Assembly (NCBI RefSeq): GCF_021864535.1
Contig: NZ_JAKJIC010000001.1
Span: 474,785 to 538,784 of the forward strand
DNA: 64,000 nucleotides
Direction: 5' to 3'
Origin: Oryzibacter oryziterrae
GTDB taxonomy: Bacteria; Pseudomonadota; Alphaproteobacteria; Rhizobiales; Pleomorphomonadaceae
Part shown: positions 34,588-43,912 of the stretch, piece by piece
Layout: every line of letters starts with the position of its first letter
Position numbering within the stretch: position 1 is the first letter of the stretch
Position numbers and translations under genes: made by a program
The notes under the pieces: model-generated
What the model was told of the DNA's origin: nothing
Database searches by the model: none
The model's input: the letters and a program-made list of their open reading frames with translations, nothing else

Positions 34588-35727
34588 ATGCCCAGCGATC
34601 TCAACTTCCAGCTCGCCAATGCCCGCGTCGTCCTCGAAGATCGCATCGTCGACGGTGGCGTGATCGTGCGCGACGGCCGCATTGCCGAGATCTACGAGGG
34701 CAAGAGCGCCACCGGCACCGACTGCCACGGCGACTATGTGATCCCCGGTCTCGTGGAGCTGCACACCGACCATCTGGAAGTGCATTATGCTCCCCGTCCC
34801 GGCGTGCGCTGGGATACGCTGGCCGCCATCCAGGCCCATGACGGCCAGGTGATCACTGCCGGCATCACCACGGTGTTCGATTGCCTGCGCATGGGCTCGG
34901 ACGAGGACGGCGGCTTTGCCCCCGGCGAAATGCGCAGTCTGGCCGACGGGCTGCATCAGGGTCGCGACGAGGAGCGTTTCCGCGCCGACCACATGATCCA
35001 CCTGCGCTGCGAGGTATCCTCGGCCGATGTGCTCGATCACTACGAGGAGTTCCACGGCGACCCGCTGGTGCATCTGGCGTCGCTGATGGACCATTCGCCC
35101 GGCCAGCGCCAGTTCCAGAACATGGACCAGTACATTCTCTATTATCAGAAGAAGAAGGGCCTGTCGGACGAGGCCTTCGCTGCCTTCTGCGCCAAGCGGC
35201 AGGAGATCTCGGCCAAGTATTCGGCCAAGCACCGCGATGCCATTTCCGCCGATTGCGCCAAGCGCGGCATTGCGCTTGCCTCCCACGACGACGCCACCGT
35301 GGCGCATGTGGAGGAATCCGTCGGCCATGGCGTGAAGATTGCCGAATTCCCCACCACCATGGAAGCGGCGCGGCATTCGCACAGCTCCGGCGTTTCGGTG
35401 CTGATGGGCGCGCCCAACATCGTGCGCGGCAAGTCGCATTCGGGCAACATTGCCGCCGCCGATCTGGCCAAGGCCGGGGTACTGGACGTGCTGTCGTCGG
35501 ACTATGTGCCGGTCAGCCTCATTCATGCGCCCTTCGTGCTGGCGGACAACGGTCTCGATCTGACCCGCGCGATTGCCATGGTGACGTCGACCCCGGCTCG
35601 CTCCGTCGGTCTTCAGGATCGCGGCCGTATCGCCGAAGGTTTGCGCGCCGATCTGGTGCGCGTGCGCCGCAAGGCCGGTGCGCCGGTGGTGCGCGCGGTC
35701 TGGCGCGAAGGTCATCGGGTGGCGTGA
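34588..35727 (+). CDS. phnM: Alpha-D-ribose 1-methylphosphonate 5-triphosphate diphosphatase
   Basis: 379 aa metal-dependent amidohydrolase-fold enzyme. It removes pyrophosphate from the ribosyl phosphonate triphosphate made by PhnGHIL, giving the substrate of PhnJ. Metal-site segments are VELHTDHLEVHY near residue 52, HLRCE in the middle and SHDDATVAHVEES; SSDYVPVSL carries the late aspartate. It is followed by phnN with a one-base TGATG overlap. Confidence 0.94.
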   Translation: MPSDLNFQLANARVVLEDRIVDGGVIVRDGRIAEIYEGKSATGTDCHGDYVIPGLVELHTDHLEVHYAPRPGVRWDTLAAIQAHDGQVITAGITTVFDCLRMGSDEDGGFAPGEMRSLADGLHQGRDEERFRADHMIHLRCEVSSADVLDHYEEFHGDPLVHLASLMDHSPGQRQFQNMDQYILYYQKKKGLSDEAFAAFCAKRQEISAKYSAKHRDAISADCAKRGIALASHDDATVAHVEESVGHGVKIAEFPTTMEAARHSHSSGVSVLMGAPNIVRGKSHSGNIAAADLAKAGVLDVLSSDYVPVSLIHAPFVLADNGLDLTRAIAMVTSTPARSVGLQDRGRIAEGLRADLVRVRRKAGAPVVRAVWREGHRVA

Positions 35728-36305
35728 TGCTGCATGTCGTCGCCAACCACATGGGCGCGATGATTGCCGTGGTCGGTGCGAGCGGCGTGGGCAAGGACAC
35801 GGTGATGTCCTACGCCGCGCGCCGTCTGGTCGGCCAGGACAACGTCGAGTTCGTCCGCCGCGTGATTACACGGGCGGCCGACGCGGGCGGTGAGGCGCAT
35901 CTGGCCGTATCAAGGGAGCGCTTCGACGAACTCGCCGCTTCGGGCGCGTTCGCCGTGCACTGGCTGGCGCATGGGCACGGCTATGGACTGCCTTTGTCCA
36001 CCATGGACTCCCTCAGAGCCGGCAGGTGCCTGATCGCCAACGGCAGCCGCGCCGCCCTGCCCGCCTTCGTGGCGGCCTATCCACGCCTGCATGTGCTGAT
36101 GATCACGGCGAGCCAGGATTGCCTGCTGTCGCGCCTGTCGGCGCGCGGGCGCGAGAGCGTCGAAGAGATCAAGGCGCGGCTCGCGCGGCCGGAACCGCCG
36201 ATGCCGGCGAGCCTGACGATCCACACTGTCGACAATAGCGGGGACCCGGAGGTTGCAGGGGAAGCCGTCCTGGCCCTCATTCGGCAGATCGCCGCGCTCG
36301 ATTGA
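35727..36305 (+). CDS. phnN: Ribose 1,5-bisphosphate phosphokinase
   Basis: 192 aa guanylate-kinase-like protein with P-loop VGASGVGKDT near residue 16. PhnN phosphorylates ribose 1,5-bisphosphate to PRPP, returning the C-P lyase sugar product to nucleotide synthesis. The start is the ATG overlapping the phnM stop; the frame is open upstream only as antisense-type sequence within phnM. It is the last gene of the operon. No PhnP phosphodiesterase is in the window. Confidence 0.93.
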   Translation: MLHVVANHMGAMIAVVGASGVGKDTVMSYAARRLVGQDNVEFVRRVITRAADAGGEAHLAVSRERFDELAASGAFAVHWLAHGHGYGLPLSTMDSLRAGRCLIANGSRAALPAFVAAYPRLHVLMITASQDCLLSRLSARGRESVEEIKARLARPEPPMPASLTIHTVDNSGDPEVAGEAVLALIRQIAALD

Positions 36306-36509
36306 TTTTTCTAAGCTATTTTGGGCTTTGCATGACACTGATCAAGGCAAAGCTTGACGTCTCGTCCATGTTTGGCTCTCTCTGATTGATCAATTGGCTG
36401 GCTCGGGCGAAAATATTGCCCGGCTAGTGTGGCGGTCTGTAATCGCGACAAGCGATTTCCGGGGTGACAGATCCGCCCAATTCAGATCACGTCCATCCGG
36501 GGGGAGACG

Positions 36510-36989
36510 ATGAAACTAACCAGCTTTTCCAACTATTGCATGCGGGTGCTGATGGTTGCGGCGGCTCGTGGTCCGGTGCTGACCACCATTCGGGAAGTGT
36601 CGGCCAGTTTCGGAATCTCGGATGCGCATGTGGTGAAGTGCGTGCACCAGCTCGGCAGCTGGGGGTATCTGGAGACCGTGCGGGGCAACAAGGGCGGCTT
36701 CCGGCTCGCGGTGCCCGCCGCTGAGATCAACGTCGGCGCCATCATCCGCCGGACCGAGGAGGCCTTCCTGATCGTGGAGTGCTTCGACGCCAAGTCCAAC
36801 ATGTGCCGGCTCATCGATATCTGCAAACTGCGCCTGGCGCTGATCAAGGCAACCGAGGCCTTCTTGAGCGTGCTGGACGACCTGACGCTGGCCGAGTTGA
36901 CGGCGCACGGAACCGACATTCTCGAAGCCATCAGGTTGGCGCCGGTGTCCAACCGCGCCCAGTGCGAGTTCGTCGCGCAGCCCGGTTGA
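36510..36989 (+). CDS. Rrf2-family (NsrR-like) transcriptional regulator
   Basis: 159 aa. The N-terminal Rrf2 winged helix (SNYCMRVLMVAAA, SDAHVVKCVHQLGSWGYLETVRGNKGGFRLA) is followed by three cysteines in VECFDAKSNMCRLIDICKL, a C-x7-C-x5-C pattern. NsrR and IscR hold an Fe-S cluster with three cysteines here; the first gap is longer than in classic NsrR. A nitric-oxide or redox sensor is likely. It is followed by cydAB, whose product resists NO and low oxygen, so it may control that operon. GGGGAGACG precedes the ATG. Confidence 0.85.
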   Translation: MKLTSFSNYCMRVLMVAAARGPVLTTIREVSASFGISDAHVVKCVHQLGSWGYLETVRGNKGGFRLAVPAAEINVGAIIRRTEEAFLIVECFDAKSNMCRLIDICKLRLALIKATEAFLSVLDDLTLAELTAHGTDILEAIRLAPVSNRAQCEFVAQPG

Positions 36990-37564
36990 GGTCATGGCAC
37001 CTTTGTATATTAGGGATGCCTAAATATAGATTGACGATAAATGTTTGCGGATCTATGACTCCCCTGACTTTCTGGTGAGCCCGACGCGCTCGCGACTCGC
37101 CGGACGCGAGGCGACAGGATCATGGCTGCCCATCACTGCGACCTTCCCCAGCTTTTCCGCTCCCATTCGAATGCTGTCCCATGCTGTTTCGGCAGTACAG
37201 CCATTCGCATACGTGTGTTCACTTAAGGACCATATGGGTATCCACTTCGTTCATTAGCGAATGACAAGTGACCATCAAGAAATGTTGTTTTGGAACTTGT
37301 CTAAAGTCAAAGCATAGATTTTGACAAATGATAATATAGTCTCGCGGTGAGTGTCGCGCATTTGCAGAAAAGCCAAATGCGCAGTGCGAGTCTGCTTAAG
37401 CAATAAAAACAGTCGATAGTCCTCTGCTTTCAAATCTGAGGACGTATTGGGAATGATTGACGTTGGAAACTGCCATTTCCAGCGACGGGATCGTTTTGTC
37501 GAAATTCCTGGAGCCCCGACTGAGGTTGTGGCTTCCGGTCAATTCGGAGAGGGCCAGTATCATC
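36990..37564. other. Regulatory region upstream of cydA
   Basis: 575 bp without a gene. It contains a TTAGG/CCTAA inverted repeat at 37010-37023 just after the Rrf2 gene, and the FNR-like box and promoter described below. The leader before cydA is about 220 bases. The reading frame of cydA is open upstream to 37457, but I see no ribosome site or homologous sequence there. Confidence 0.6.
37297..37337 (+). promoter_or_regulatory. FNR/FixK-type box and promoter of cydAB
   Basis: TTGTCTAAAGTCAA (37297-37310) differs from the TTGAC-N4-GTCAA consensus at one position. A -10-like GATAAT/TAATAT lies at 37330-37337, placing the box at about -40 relative to the expected start, the class II activator position. 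This predicts induction of cytochrome bd under low oxygen. Confidence 0.6.
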
Positions 37565-39136
37565 ATGATGGATCAGACATTCGTGGAATTGTCGCGATGG
37601 CAATTTGCCATCACGGCCATGTACCACTTCCTCTTTGTTCCCCTGACGTTGGGTCTGACCTGGCTGCTGGTGATCATGGAGACCGTCTATGTCATGACCG
37701 GCAAGGAAATCTACCGGGACATGACCAAGTTCTGGGGCAAGCTGTTCGGCATCAACTTCGCCCTCGGCGTCACCACCGGCCTCACGATGGAATTCGAGTT
37801 CGGCACCAACTGGTCCTATTACTCGCATTATGTGGGCGACGTGTTCGGCGCGCCGCTGGCCATTGAAGGCCTGATGGCCTTCTTTCTGGAGTCCACCTTC
37901 ATCGGTCTGTTCTTCCTCGGCTGGGACAAGCTGAGCAAGCGCCAGCATCTCGGCGTCACCTTCATGACCGCCATCGGCTCGAACCTGTCGGCGCTGTGGA
38001 TCCTGGTGGCCAACGGCTGGATGCAGAATCCGGTCGGTTCGATCTTCTCCCCCGACACCATGCGCATGGAAATGCAATCCTTCGCCGAGGTGCTGTTCAA
38101 TCCGGTGGCGCAGGTCAAGTTCGTGCATACGGTGGCCGCCGGCTATGTGACGGCCTCGATGTTCGCGCTCGGCATTTCCTCCTGGTACATCCTGAAAGGC
38201 CGCGACCTCGCCTTTGCCCGCCGCTCCTTTGCCGTGGCCGCCGGCTTCGGTCTCGCCTCGGTGCTGTCGGTGATCGTCCTTGGTGACGAGAGCGGCTATG
38301 AACTTGGCGACGTGCAGAAGGTGAAACTCGCCGCCATCGAGGCGGAATGGGAGACCCAACCCGCGCCGGCCGATTTCACCCTGATCGGCTTCCCCTCGCA
38401 GGAGACCAAGAGCACGGCCGCGGCGATCAAGATCCCCTATCTCATGGGCTTGATCACCACGCGTTCGCTCGACAAGCCGGTCCTGGGTCTCAACGACCTC
38501 GAGGCCCAGCATGAGCAGCGCATCCGCTCCGGCCAGATCGCCTATGCCGAGCTGCAGAAGATCCGCGCCGGCGACGCTTCGCCCGAGACGCGCGCGGCTT
38601 TCGACGCCCATGCCAAGGACATCGGCTATGGCCTGCTGCTCAAGCAGTTCGTCGAGGACCCGGCCACGGCCAGCGAAGACCAGATCAAGGCGGCCGCCGC
38701 CAGCACCATCCCGACCGTCTGGCCGTTGTTCTGGGCTTTCCGTTTCATGGTGGGCTTCGGCTTCCTGATGCTTTTCATCTTCGGTGCCGCCTTCTATCTC
38801 AATGCCGCCAAGAAGCTGGATCGTAACCGCTGGATCTACCGTCTGGCGCTCCTGGCCATCCCCCTGCCCTGGCTGTCGAGCGAACTGGGCTGGTTTGTCG
38901 CCGAGTTCGGCCGTCAGCCTTGGGCGATCGGCGAGGTGCTGCCGACAACGCTCGCCACATCAAGCCTGACGTCGGGCGATCTCATCTTCTCGATCGGCGG
39001 CTTCGTGACGCTCTACACCGGTCTGCTGATCATCGAGATGTATCTGATGTTCAAGTTCGCCCGTCTCGGCCCGTCGTCGCTCGGCACTGGCCGCTATCAC
39101 TTCGAACAGGGCGCCGTCGCCCACGCGGCTGAATGA
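37565..39136 (+). CDS. cydA: Cytochrome bd ubiquinol oxidase subunit I
   Basis: About 523 aa starting MMDQTFVELSRWQFA, the normal CydA beginning; the frame is open upstream to 37457. His21 in AMYHFLFVPLTLG corresponds to the conserved N-terminal haem ligand. Other hallmarks are NLSALWILVANGWMQNPVG and FGRQPWAIGEVLPT. It has about nine TM segments in the inner membrane. The protein oxidises ubiquinol and, with CydB, reduces oxygen at high affinity. It is followed after nine bases by cydB. Confidence 0.95.
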   Translation: MMDQTFVELSRWQFAITAMYHFLFVPLTLGLTWLLVIMETVYVMTGKEIYRDMTKFWGKLFGINFALGVTTGLTMEFEFGTNWSYYSHYVGDVFGAPLAIEGLMAFFLESTFIGLFFLGWDKLSKRQHLGVTFMTAIGSNLSALWILVANGWMQNPVGSIFSPDTMRMEMQSFAEVLFNPVAQVKFVHTVAAGYVTASMFALGISSWYILKGRDLAFARRSFAVAAGFGLASVLSVIVLGDESGYELGDVQKVKLAAIEAEWETQPAPADFTLIGFPSQETKSTAAAIKIPYLMGLITTRSLDKPVLGLNDLEAQHEQRIRSGQIAYAELQKIRAGDASPETRAAFDAHAKDIGYGLLLKQFVEDPATASEDQIKAAAASTIPTVWPLFWAFRFMVGFGFLMLFIFGAAFYLNAAKKLDRNRWIYRLALLAIPLPWLSSELGWFVAEFGRQPWAIGEVLPTTLATSSLTSGDLIFSIGGFVTLYTGLLIIEMYLMFKFARLGPSSLGTGRYHFEQGAVAHAAE

Positions 39137-39145
39137 GGACAAGCC

Positions 39146-40297
39146 ATGTTTGACTATGAAATCCTGAAATTCATCTGGTGGATCCTCGTCGGTGCGCTGC
39201 TGATCGGATTTGCTATCACCGACGGCATGGACATGGGGGTCGGCTCTCTGCTGCCCTTCGTGGCCAAGACGGACCAGGAACGGCGCATCGCCATCAACAC
39301 GGTCGGCCCGCATTGGGACGGCAATCAGGTCTGGCTGATCACCGCCGGCGGCGCCATCTTCGCCGCCTGGCCCATGGTCTATGCTGCCGCCTTCTCGGGC
39401 TTCTACATGGCGATGCTGCTGGTGCTGTTCGCCCTGTTCTTCCGCCCGGTGGGCTTCGACTATCGCTCCAAGCTCGAAAGCCCCAAGTGGCGCAATGCCT
39501 GGGACTGGGGGCTGTTCGTGGGCGGTGCCGTTCCGGCGCTGATCTTCGGCGTTGCCTTCGGCAACCTGTTGCAGGGCGTGCCCTTCCAGCTCGACGAGCT
39601 GCTGCGCTCGCACTATCAGGGCTCGCTGCTCTTCGCGCTGATCCCGCTGCTCAACCCCTTCGCCCTGCTGGCCGGCCTGATCAGCCTGGCCATGCTGACG
39701 GTGCATGGGGCGATCTGGCTGCAACTGCGGGCTTCCGGTCCCGTGGCCTCGCGGGCGGCGACCATCGCCATCCGGCTGGCGCCGGCGGTGACGGTGGCCT
39801 TCGCGCTGGCGGGCGTCTGGCTGTGGTATGGCTTCGAGGGCTATCGCATCGTCTCGGAGCCGGCGCACAACGCGCTGCCGAACCCGCTTGCCAAGGAAGT
39901 CGTTCGCGCTTCCGGCGCCTGGTTCGACATCTACCGCACGCTGCCGATCGCCATGATCGTGCCGGCGCTCGGCCTGGCGGGGCCGCTGCTGACGGCGCTG
40001 CTGGCCATGGCCAAGCGTCCGGGCCTTGCCTTCGTGACGTCGGCACTGGGCATGACCGGGATCATCGGCACGGCGGGGCTCTCCATGTTCCCCTTCGTGA
40101 TGCCGTCCAGCCTCGACCCGAAGTCGAGCCTGACCATCTGGGACGCCTCGTCGAGCCATTTGACGCTCAACGTGATGTTCTGGGCCGTGGTGATCTTCCT
40201 GCCGATCGTGCTCGCCTACACCGTCTGGTGCTACGCCCGCATGTGGGGCCGCGTCACCGCCGAGGAAATCGATGCCCGTTCGCATCAGGCTTATTGA
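39146..40297 (+). CDS. cydB: Cytochrome bd ubiquinol oxidase subunit II
   Basis: 383 aa membrane protein. It begins MFDYEILKFIWWILVGALLIGFAITDG and carries GMDMGVGSLLPF and INTVGPHWDGNQVWLITAGGA, all classic CydB segments. It forms the structural partner of CydA. GAGGAC just upstream gives the ribosome site. Confidence 0.96.
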   Translation: MFDYEILKFIWWILVGALLIGFAITDGMDMGVGSLLPFVAKTDQERRIAINTVGPHWDGNQVWLITAGGAIFAAWPMVYAAAFSGFYMAMLLVLFALFFRPVGFDYRSKLESPKWRNAWDWGLFVGGAVPALIFGVAFGNLLQGVPFQLDELLRSHYQGSLLFALIPLLNPFALLAGLISLAMLTVHGAIWLQLRASGPVASRAATIAIRLAPAVTVAFALAGVWLWYGFEGYRIVSEPAHNALPNPLAKEVVRASGAWFDIYRTLPIAMIVPALGLAGPLLTALLAMAKRPGLAFVTSALGMTGIIGTAGLSMFPFVMPSSLDPKSSLTIWDASSSHLTLNVMFWAVVIFLPIVLAYTVWCYARMWGRVTAEEIDARSHQAY

Positions 40298-40312
40298 GAG
40301 GAGTTTGACCCC

Positions 40313-40429
40313 ATGTGGTATTTCGCGTGGATCCTGGGCGTGACGGCGGCGGCTGCCATCGGCGTCATCAATGTCATGTGGTACGAGTTCCAGGACGAAC
40401 TCGACCGCAACGGCGGCCCGAAAGCCTGA
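40313..40429 (+). CDS. cydX: Small cytochrome bd subunit CydX
   Basis: 38 aa: MWYFAWILGVTAAAAIGVI as a single TM helix, then NVMWYEFQDELDRNGGPKA. This is the CydX/YbgT pattern (short, starts MWYF, W-Y-E in the tail). It stabilises the haems of cytochrome bd. It lies 15 bases after cydB with GAGAGGAG as ribosome site. Confidence 0.93.
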   Translation: MWYFAWILGVTAAAAIGVINVMWYEFQDELDRNGGPKA

Positions 40430-40452
40430 CGGGCCTGCCCGATTGAGAAAGG

Positions 40453-40485
40453 AAGGGCCGGCGCAGGACCTGCATCGGCCCTTTT
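40453..40485 (+). terminator. Terminator between cydABX and cydDC
   Basis: AAGGGCCG (40453-40460) pairs with CGGCCCTT (40476-40483), with a 15-base loop, and is followed by further T residues. It would separate expression of the oxidase from that of its assembly exporter. Confidence 0.65.
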
Positions 40486-40511
40486 GTGGTGCGTGGACCG
40501 ACAGGAGCCTC

Positions 40512-42248
40512 ATGACATCTCTGAAATCCCTCAATGGCAAGGCCGGTCCGGCCATCGGGGTGGCCATGGCGACCCGCGCGCTCGCGGGGCTGATCGGTCT
40601 GGCGATGGCCTGGTTCCTGTCCGGTGCCATTGCCGCCGTGGTGTTCGATGGGGCGGATATCCAGGCCGTTCAGCTGTCGTTGGCCCTCATCGCCGGACTG
40701 GCTCTCCTGCGTGCCCTTGCGGCCTTTGCCTCGGACCGGAGCGCGTTCAGGGCGAGCGCAGCGGTGCGCGGGTATCTCTTCGCGAGCCTGTTGGATCAGG
40801 CGGCCAGACTTGGTCCGGTGCGGCTCTCGGGGACGCCGACCGGAGAGATTGCGACGCTCTTCCTTGAGGCCGTTGCAGGCGTCGAACCCTACTGGCGCCG
40901 CTGGATGCCGGCACTGGCGCAGGTGAGCCTGCTGCCGCTTGTCATCCTGCTGGTTGCTTTCCCGCTTGATTGGCTGACCGGCCTCGTGCTGTTCGCGACG
41001 CTGCCGCTGTTGCCGCTGTTCATGATCCTGGCGGGGCGGGCGGCGGAGAGCGCCAGCCAGCGACAATGGGCGACTCTGGCGCGGCTGGGCGGGCATCTGC
41101 TCGACGCCATCCGGGCCCTGCCAGATCTCAAGCTGCTCGGCGCCGCCGGTCGGTCGACCGGCGAGGTGGCCGCCGCTGCCGAGGCCTATCGCAAGAGTAC
41201 CATGGGCGTGCTGCGCCTCGCCTTCCTGTCGGCGCTGGTGCTGGAGTTCTTTGCCACGGTGTCGATCGCGCTGGTGGCGGTGCTGGTGGGCTTTCGCCTG
41301 ATGTGGGGCACGTTCGATTTCCGCACCGGCTTCTTCCTGTTGCTGCTGGCGCCCGAGTTCTACGCGCCCCTGCGCCAGCTCGGCCTGCAGCGCCACGCCA
41401 AAATGGAGGCGGAAGCGGCGGCAGAGCGCCTCTTTGCCTTCCTCGATCGTTCGGGCGAGACAGCCTCGACCGCAGCCGCAGCAGCACCTAACCTGTCCCG
41501 CATCGGCCTCACCTTCGAAGAGGTGACGGTGCGCCACGAGGACGGCCGGCTTGCTCTTGACGGGGTGAGCTTCTCCGTCGCTGCCGGTGAGCAGCTGGCG
41601 CTGGTGGGGGAAAGCGGATCGGGCAAGAGCACGGTGCTGGCGCTCCTTTGCGGCTTTCTGCAGCCGACCGGCGGACGCATCCTCGTCAATGGTCAGCCGC
41701 TCGATGGCCTTGACCCCACTCTTTGGCGGAAGGCGCTTACCGTGGTGGCGCAGAAACCGCATCTGTTTGACTGGACGCTGGCCGACAATGTGGCGATGGC
41801 GGAGGGGAACGACGCGGATGCCGTCCGTTTGGCCCTTGCCGCGGCGCGCGCCGAGGAGATCGTCCGGCGCTTGCCGGAGGGCCTGGCGAGCCGCCTCGGG
41901 GAAGCCGCTAGCGGCGTGTCCGGTGGCGAGGCGCAGCGTCTGGCTCTTGCGCGGGCCTTCCATCGCCGCAGCCCGCTGGTTCTGGCGGACGAGCCGACGG
42001 CTCATCTCGATGCCGACACGGAGCGCGACATCGCCGAAGCCATGGCGCGACTGGCGGCCGGTCGGACCATGATCACCGTCGCCCATCGGCTCGAAACGGT
42101 GCAGCGCGCCGATCAGGTGCTGGTGCTGGAGCGCGGGCGGATCGTCGAAGGCGGTCGGCCTGCCGAGCTGCTGACCCGCGCGGGCGCCTTTGCGCGCCTG
42201 ATGGCGTCCGGCGCCGTGCTCGCCTCCGACCGGAGGGCAGCGCGATGA
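40512..42248 (+). CDS. cydD: Thiol reductant ABC exporter subunit CydD
   Basis: 578 aa half-transporter: five or six TM segments in residues about 15-300, then an ABC domain with Walker A GESGSGKST, signature VSGGEAQRLALARAF and Walker B LVLADEPTAHLD. CydDC exports glutathione/cysteine to the periplasm and is needed for cytochrome bd assembly. ATG 40512 follows AGGAG by five or six bases; the frame is open upstream through cydX and the terminator. It overlaps cydC by four bases. Confidence 0.93.
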   Translation: MTSLKSLNGKAGPAIGVAMATRALAGLIGLAMAWFLSGAIAAVVFDGADIQAVQLSLALIAGLALLRALAAFASDRSAFRASAAVRGYLFASLLDQAARLGPVRLSGTPTGEIATLFLEAVAGVEPYWRRWMPALAQVSLLPLVILLVAFPLDWLTGLVLFATLPLLPLFMILAGRAAESASQRQWATLARLGGHLLDAIRALPDLKLLGAAGRSTGEVAAAAEAYRKSTMGVLRLAFLSALVLEFFATVSIALVAVLVGFRLMWGTFDFRTGFFLLLLAPEFYAPLRQLGLQRHAKMEAEAAAERLFAFLDRSGETASTAAAAAPNLSRIGLTFEEVTVRHEDGRLALDGVSFSVAAGEQLALVGESGSGKSTVLALLCGFLQPTGGRILVNGQPLDGLDPTLWRKALTVVAQKPHLFDWTLADNVAMAEGNDADAVRLALAAARAEEIVRRLPEGLASRLGEAASGVSGGEAQRLALARAFHRRSPLVLADEPTAHLDADTERDIAEAMARLAAGRTMITVAHRLETVQRADQVLVLERGRIVEGGRPAELLTRAGAFARLMASGAVLASDRRAAR

Positions 42249-43912
42249 AAATGCTCCTTCGCCTTCTGTTGCTGGCGCGCCCGCATTGGGGATGGATGGT
42301 GTTGTCGGTGTTGGTGTCGACGGCTGCGACGCTCGCCAACATCGGGCTAATGGCGACGTCGGGCTGGTTCATCACGGCCATGGGGCTGGCCGGCGTTGCC
42401 GGCGTGACCATGAACTATTTCACGCCCGCGGCGCTGATCCGCGCCCTGGCGATCGTCCGGACGGGGGGGCGTTATCTGGATCGGCTGGCGAGCCATGAGA
42501 CCACCTTGCGCCTGCTGGCGACGCTGCGGGTGCGGATCTTCGCCGGATTGGTGCCGCTGGTGCCGTTTCAGGATCGGCACTGGCGCTCGGCCGATCTGGC
42601 GGGCCGGATCTCCTCCGATGTCGACCGACTGGAGCTGGTGTTTCTGCGGCTGATCATGCCGGTCATGGTCGCCTTGCTCACGATGATCGTCGTGGTGGCG
42701 GGGCTGGCCTGGGTGTCCGGTGCACTTGCCCTCGTTGCCCTTGGCTCACTGCTTTTGCTCGGCCTCGCGCTTCCGGCCCTGACGGCCCGTGCCGATGCTG
42801 CGGCCAGCGCGGATGTTGCGATGACCACGGCCGCGCTGCGCAACCGGCTGGTCGATGACCTCGACGGGCTCGCGCCCTTGCTGCTCAATGACGCCTGGCC
42901 GCGCGAGCGGGCGCGCCTTGTCTGCGGATATGCCGACCTGCTCGACGCCGAGGGGCGGCAGGCGCGCAGTCAGGCCGTGGGCCTGAGCGCCATGGGGCTC
43001 GCCACCGATCTGTCGCTGGTCGCGATGCTGATGGTTGGGGTGCCGCTGGTGCGGTCGAACCTGCTCGCAGGCCCCGACCTGACGCTGGCAGTTCTGGCGC
43101 TGCTGTCGGCCTTCGAGGCCTTCGCGTCCATGCCGGACGCCTTCGCCAGTTTGCGAGGCGCTCTCGCCTCCGCCCGGCGGCTGTTCGATCTCCTGGACCG
43201 GCCGCCAAGCCTGATGGAGCCGGCCGAACCGCTGCCTGTGCCGGAGCGCTTTGACCTGACCTTCGAGACGGTCAGCCTTGTCTACCCGGGCAGCGCGCGC
43301 CCTGCCCTAGACGGTCTGATGCTCGAGATCGGGCAAGGCGCCTTCGTGGCGATCACCGGTGAGAGCGGGGCAGGCAAATCCAGCCTCGCCCAGTTGCTGG
43401 TGCGTTTCTGCGACCCGAGCGGAGGCCGCATCCGTCTTGGCGGCCTCGATCTTCGCGACCTTGCGAGCGAAGGACTGCGCCGCGTCGTCGTCGCGGTGCC
43501 GCAGGCGTCCTACCTGCTGTCCTCGACGGTCCGGGCCAATCTCTGCCTTGCCCGCCCCGAGGCCTCGGAAGCCGAGCTTCTCGCAGCTGCTGGACAGGCA
43601 GAGTTCGGCTCCGTGCTGGCGCGGTTGCCGTTGGGGCTGGATACAGAGATCGGTGTCGCCGGCGCGCATCTGTCGGGCGGTGAAGCGCGGCGGCTGGCGA
43701 TTGCCCGCGCGCTTCTGGCCGATCCCAAGGTGCTGGTTCTGGATGAACCGCTCGAAGGTCTCGACGGGGAGACGGCGCGGCGTCTGCTCACGTCGCTGGC
43801 GGCGAGCCGCAAGGGGCGCACGACGATCGTCATCACCCACCAGCTCGCAGGAGCCGAGGTGTTCGATCGGGTGATTACCCTGGCGGACGGTCGCTTGCTG
43901 CCGACGGACTGA
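42245..43912 (+). CDS. cydC: Thiol reductant ABC exporter subunit CydC
   Basis: 555 aa half-transporter. The N-terminal TM domain (MATSGWFITAMGLAG, ALAIVRTGGRYLDRLASHET) is typical of CydC. The ABC domain has Walker A GESGAGKSS, signature LSGGEARRLAIARAL and Walker B VLVLDEPLEGLD. It pairs with CydD. The stop is directly followed by the convergent LysR gene. Confidence 0.92.
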   Translation: MKMLLRLLLLARPHWGWMVLSVLVSTAATLANIGLMATSGWFITAMGLAGVAGVTMNYFTPAALIRALAIVRTGGRYLDRLASHETTLRLLATLRVRIFAGLVPLVPFQDRHWRSADLAGRISSDVDRLELVFLRLIMPVMVALLTMIVVVAGLAWVSGALALVALGSLLLLGLALPALTARADAAASADVAMTTAALRNRLVDDLDGLAPLLLNDAWPRERARLVCGYADLLDAEGRQARSQAVGLSAMGLATDLSLVAMLMVGVPLVRSNLLAGPDLTLAVLALLSAFEAFASMPDAFASLRGALASARRLFDLLDRPPSLMEPAEPLPVPERFDLTFETVSLVYPGSARPALDGLMLEIGQGAFVAITGESGAGKSSLAQLLVRFCDPSGGRIRLGGLDLRDLASEGLRRVVVAVPQASYLLSSTVRANLCLARPEASEAELLAAAGQAEFGSVLARLPLGLDTEIGVAGAHLSGGEARRLAIARALLADPKVLVLDEPLEGLDGETARRLLTSLAASRKGRTTIVITHQLAGAEVFDRVITLADGRLLPTD

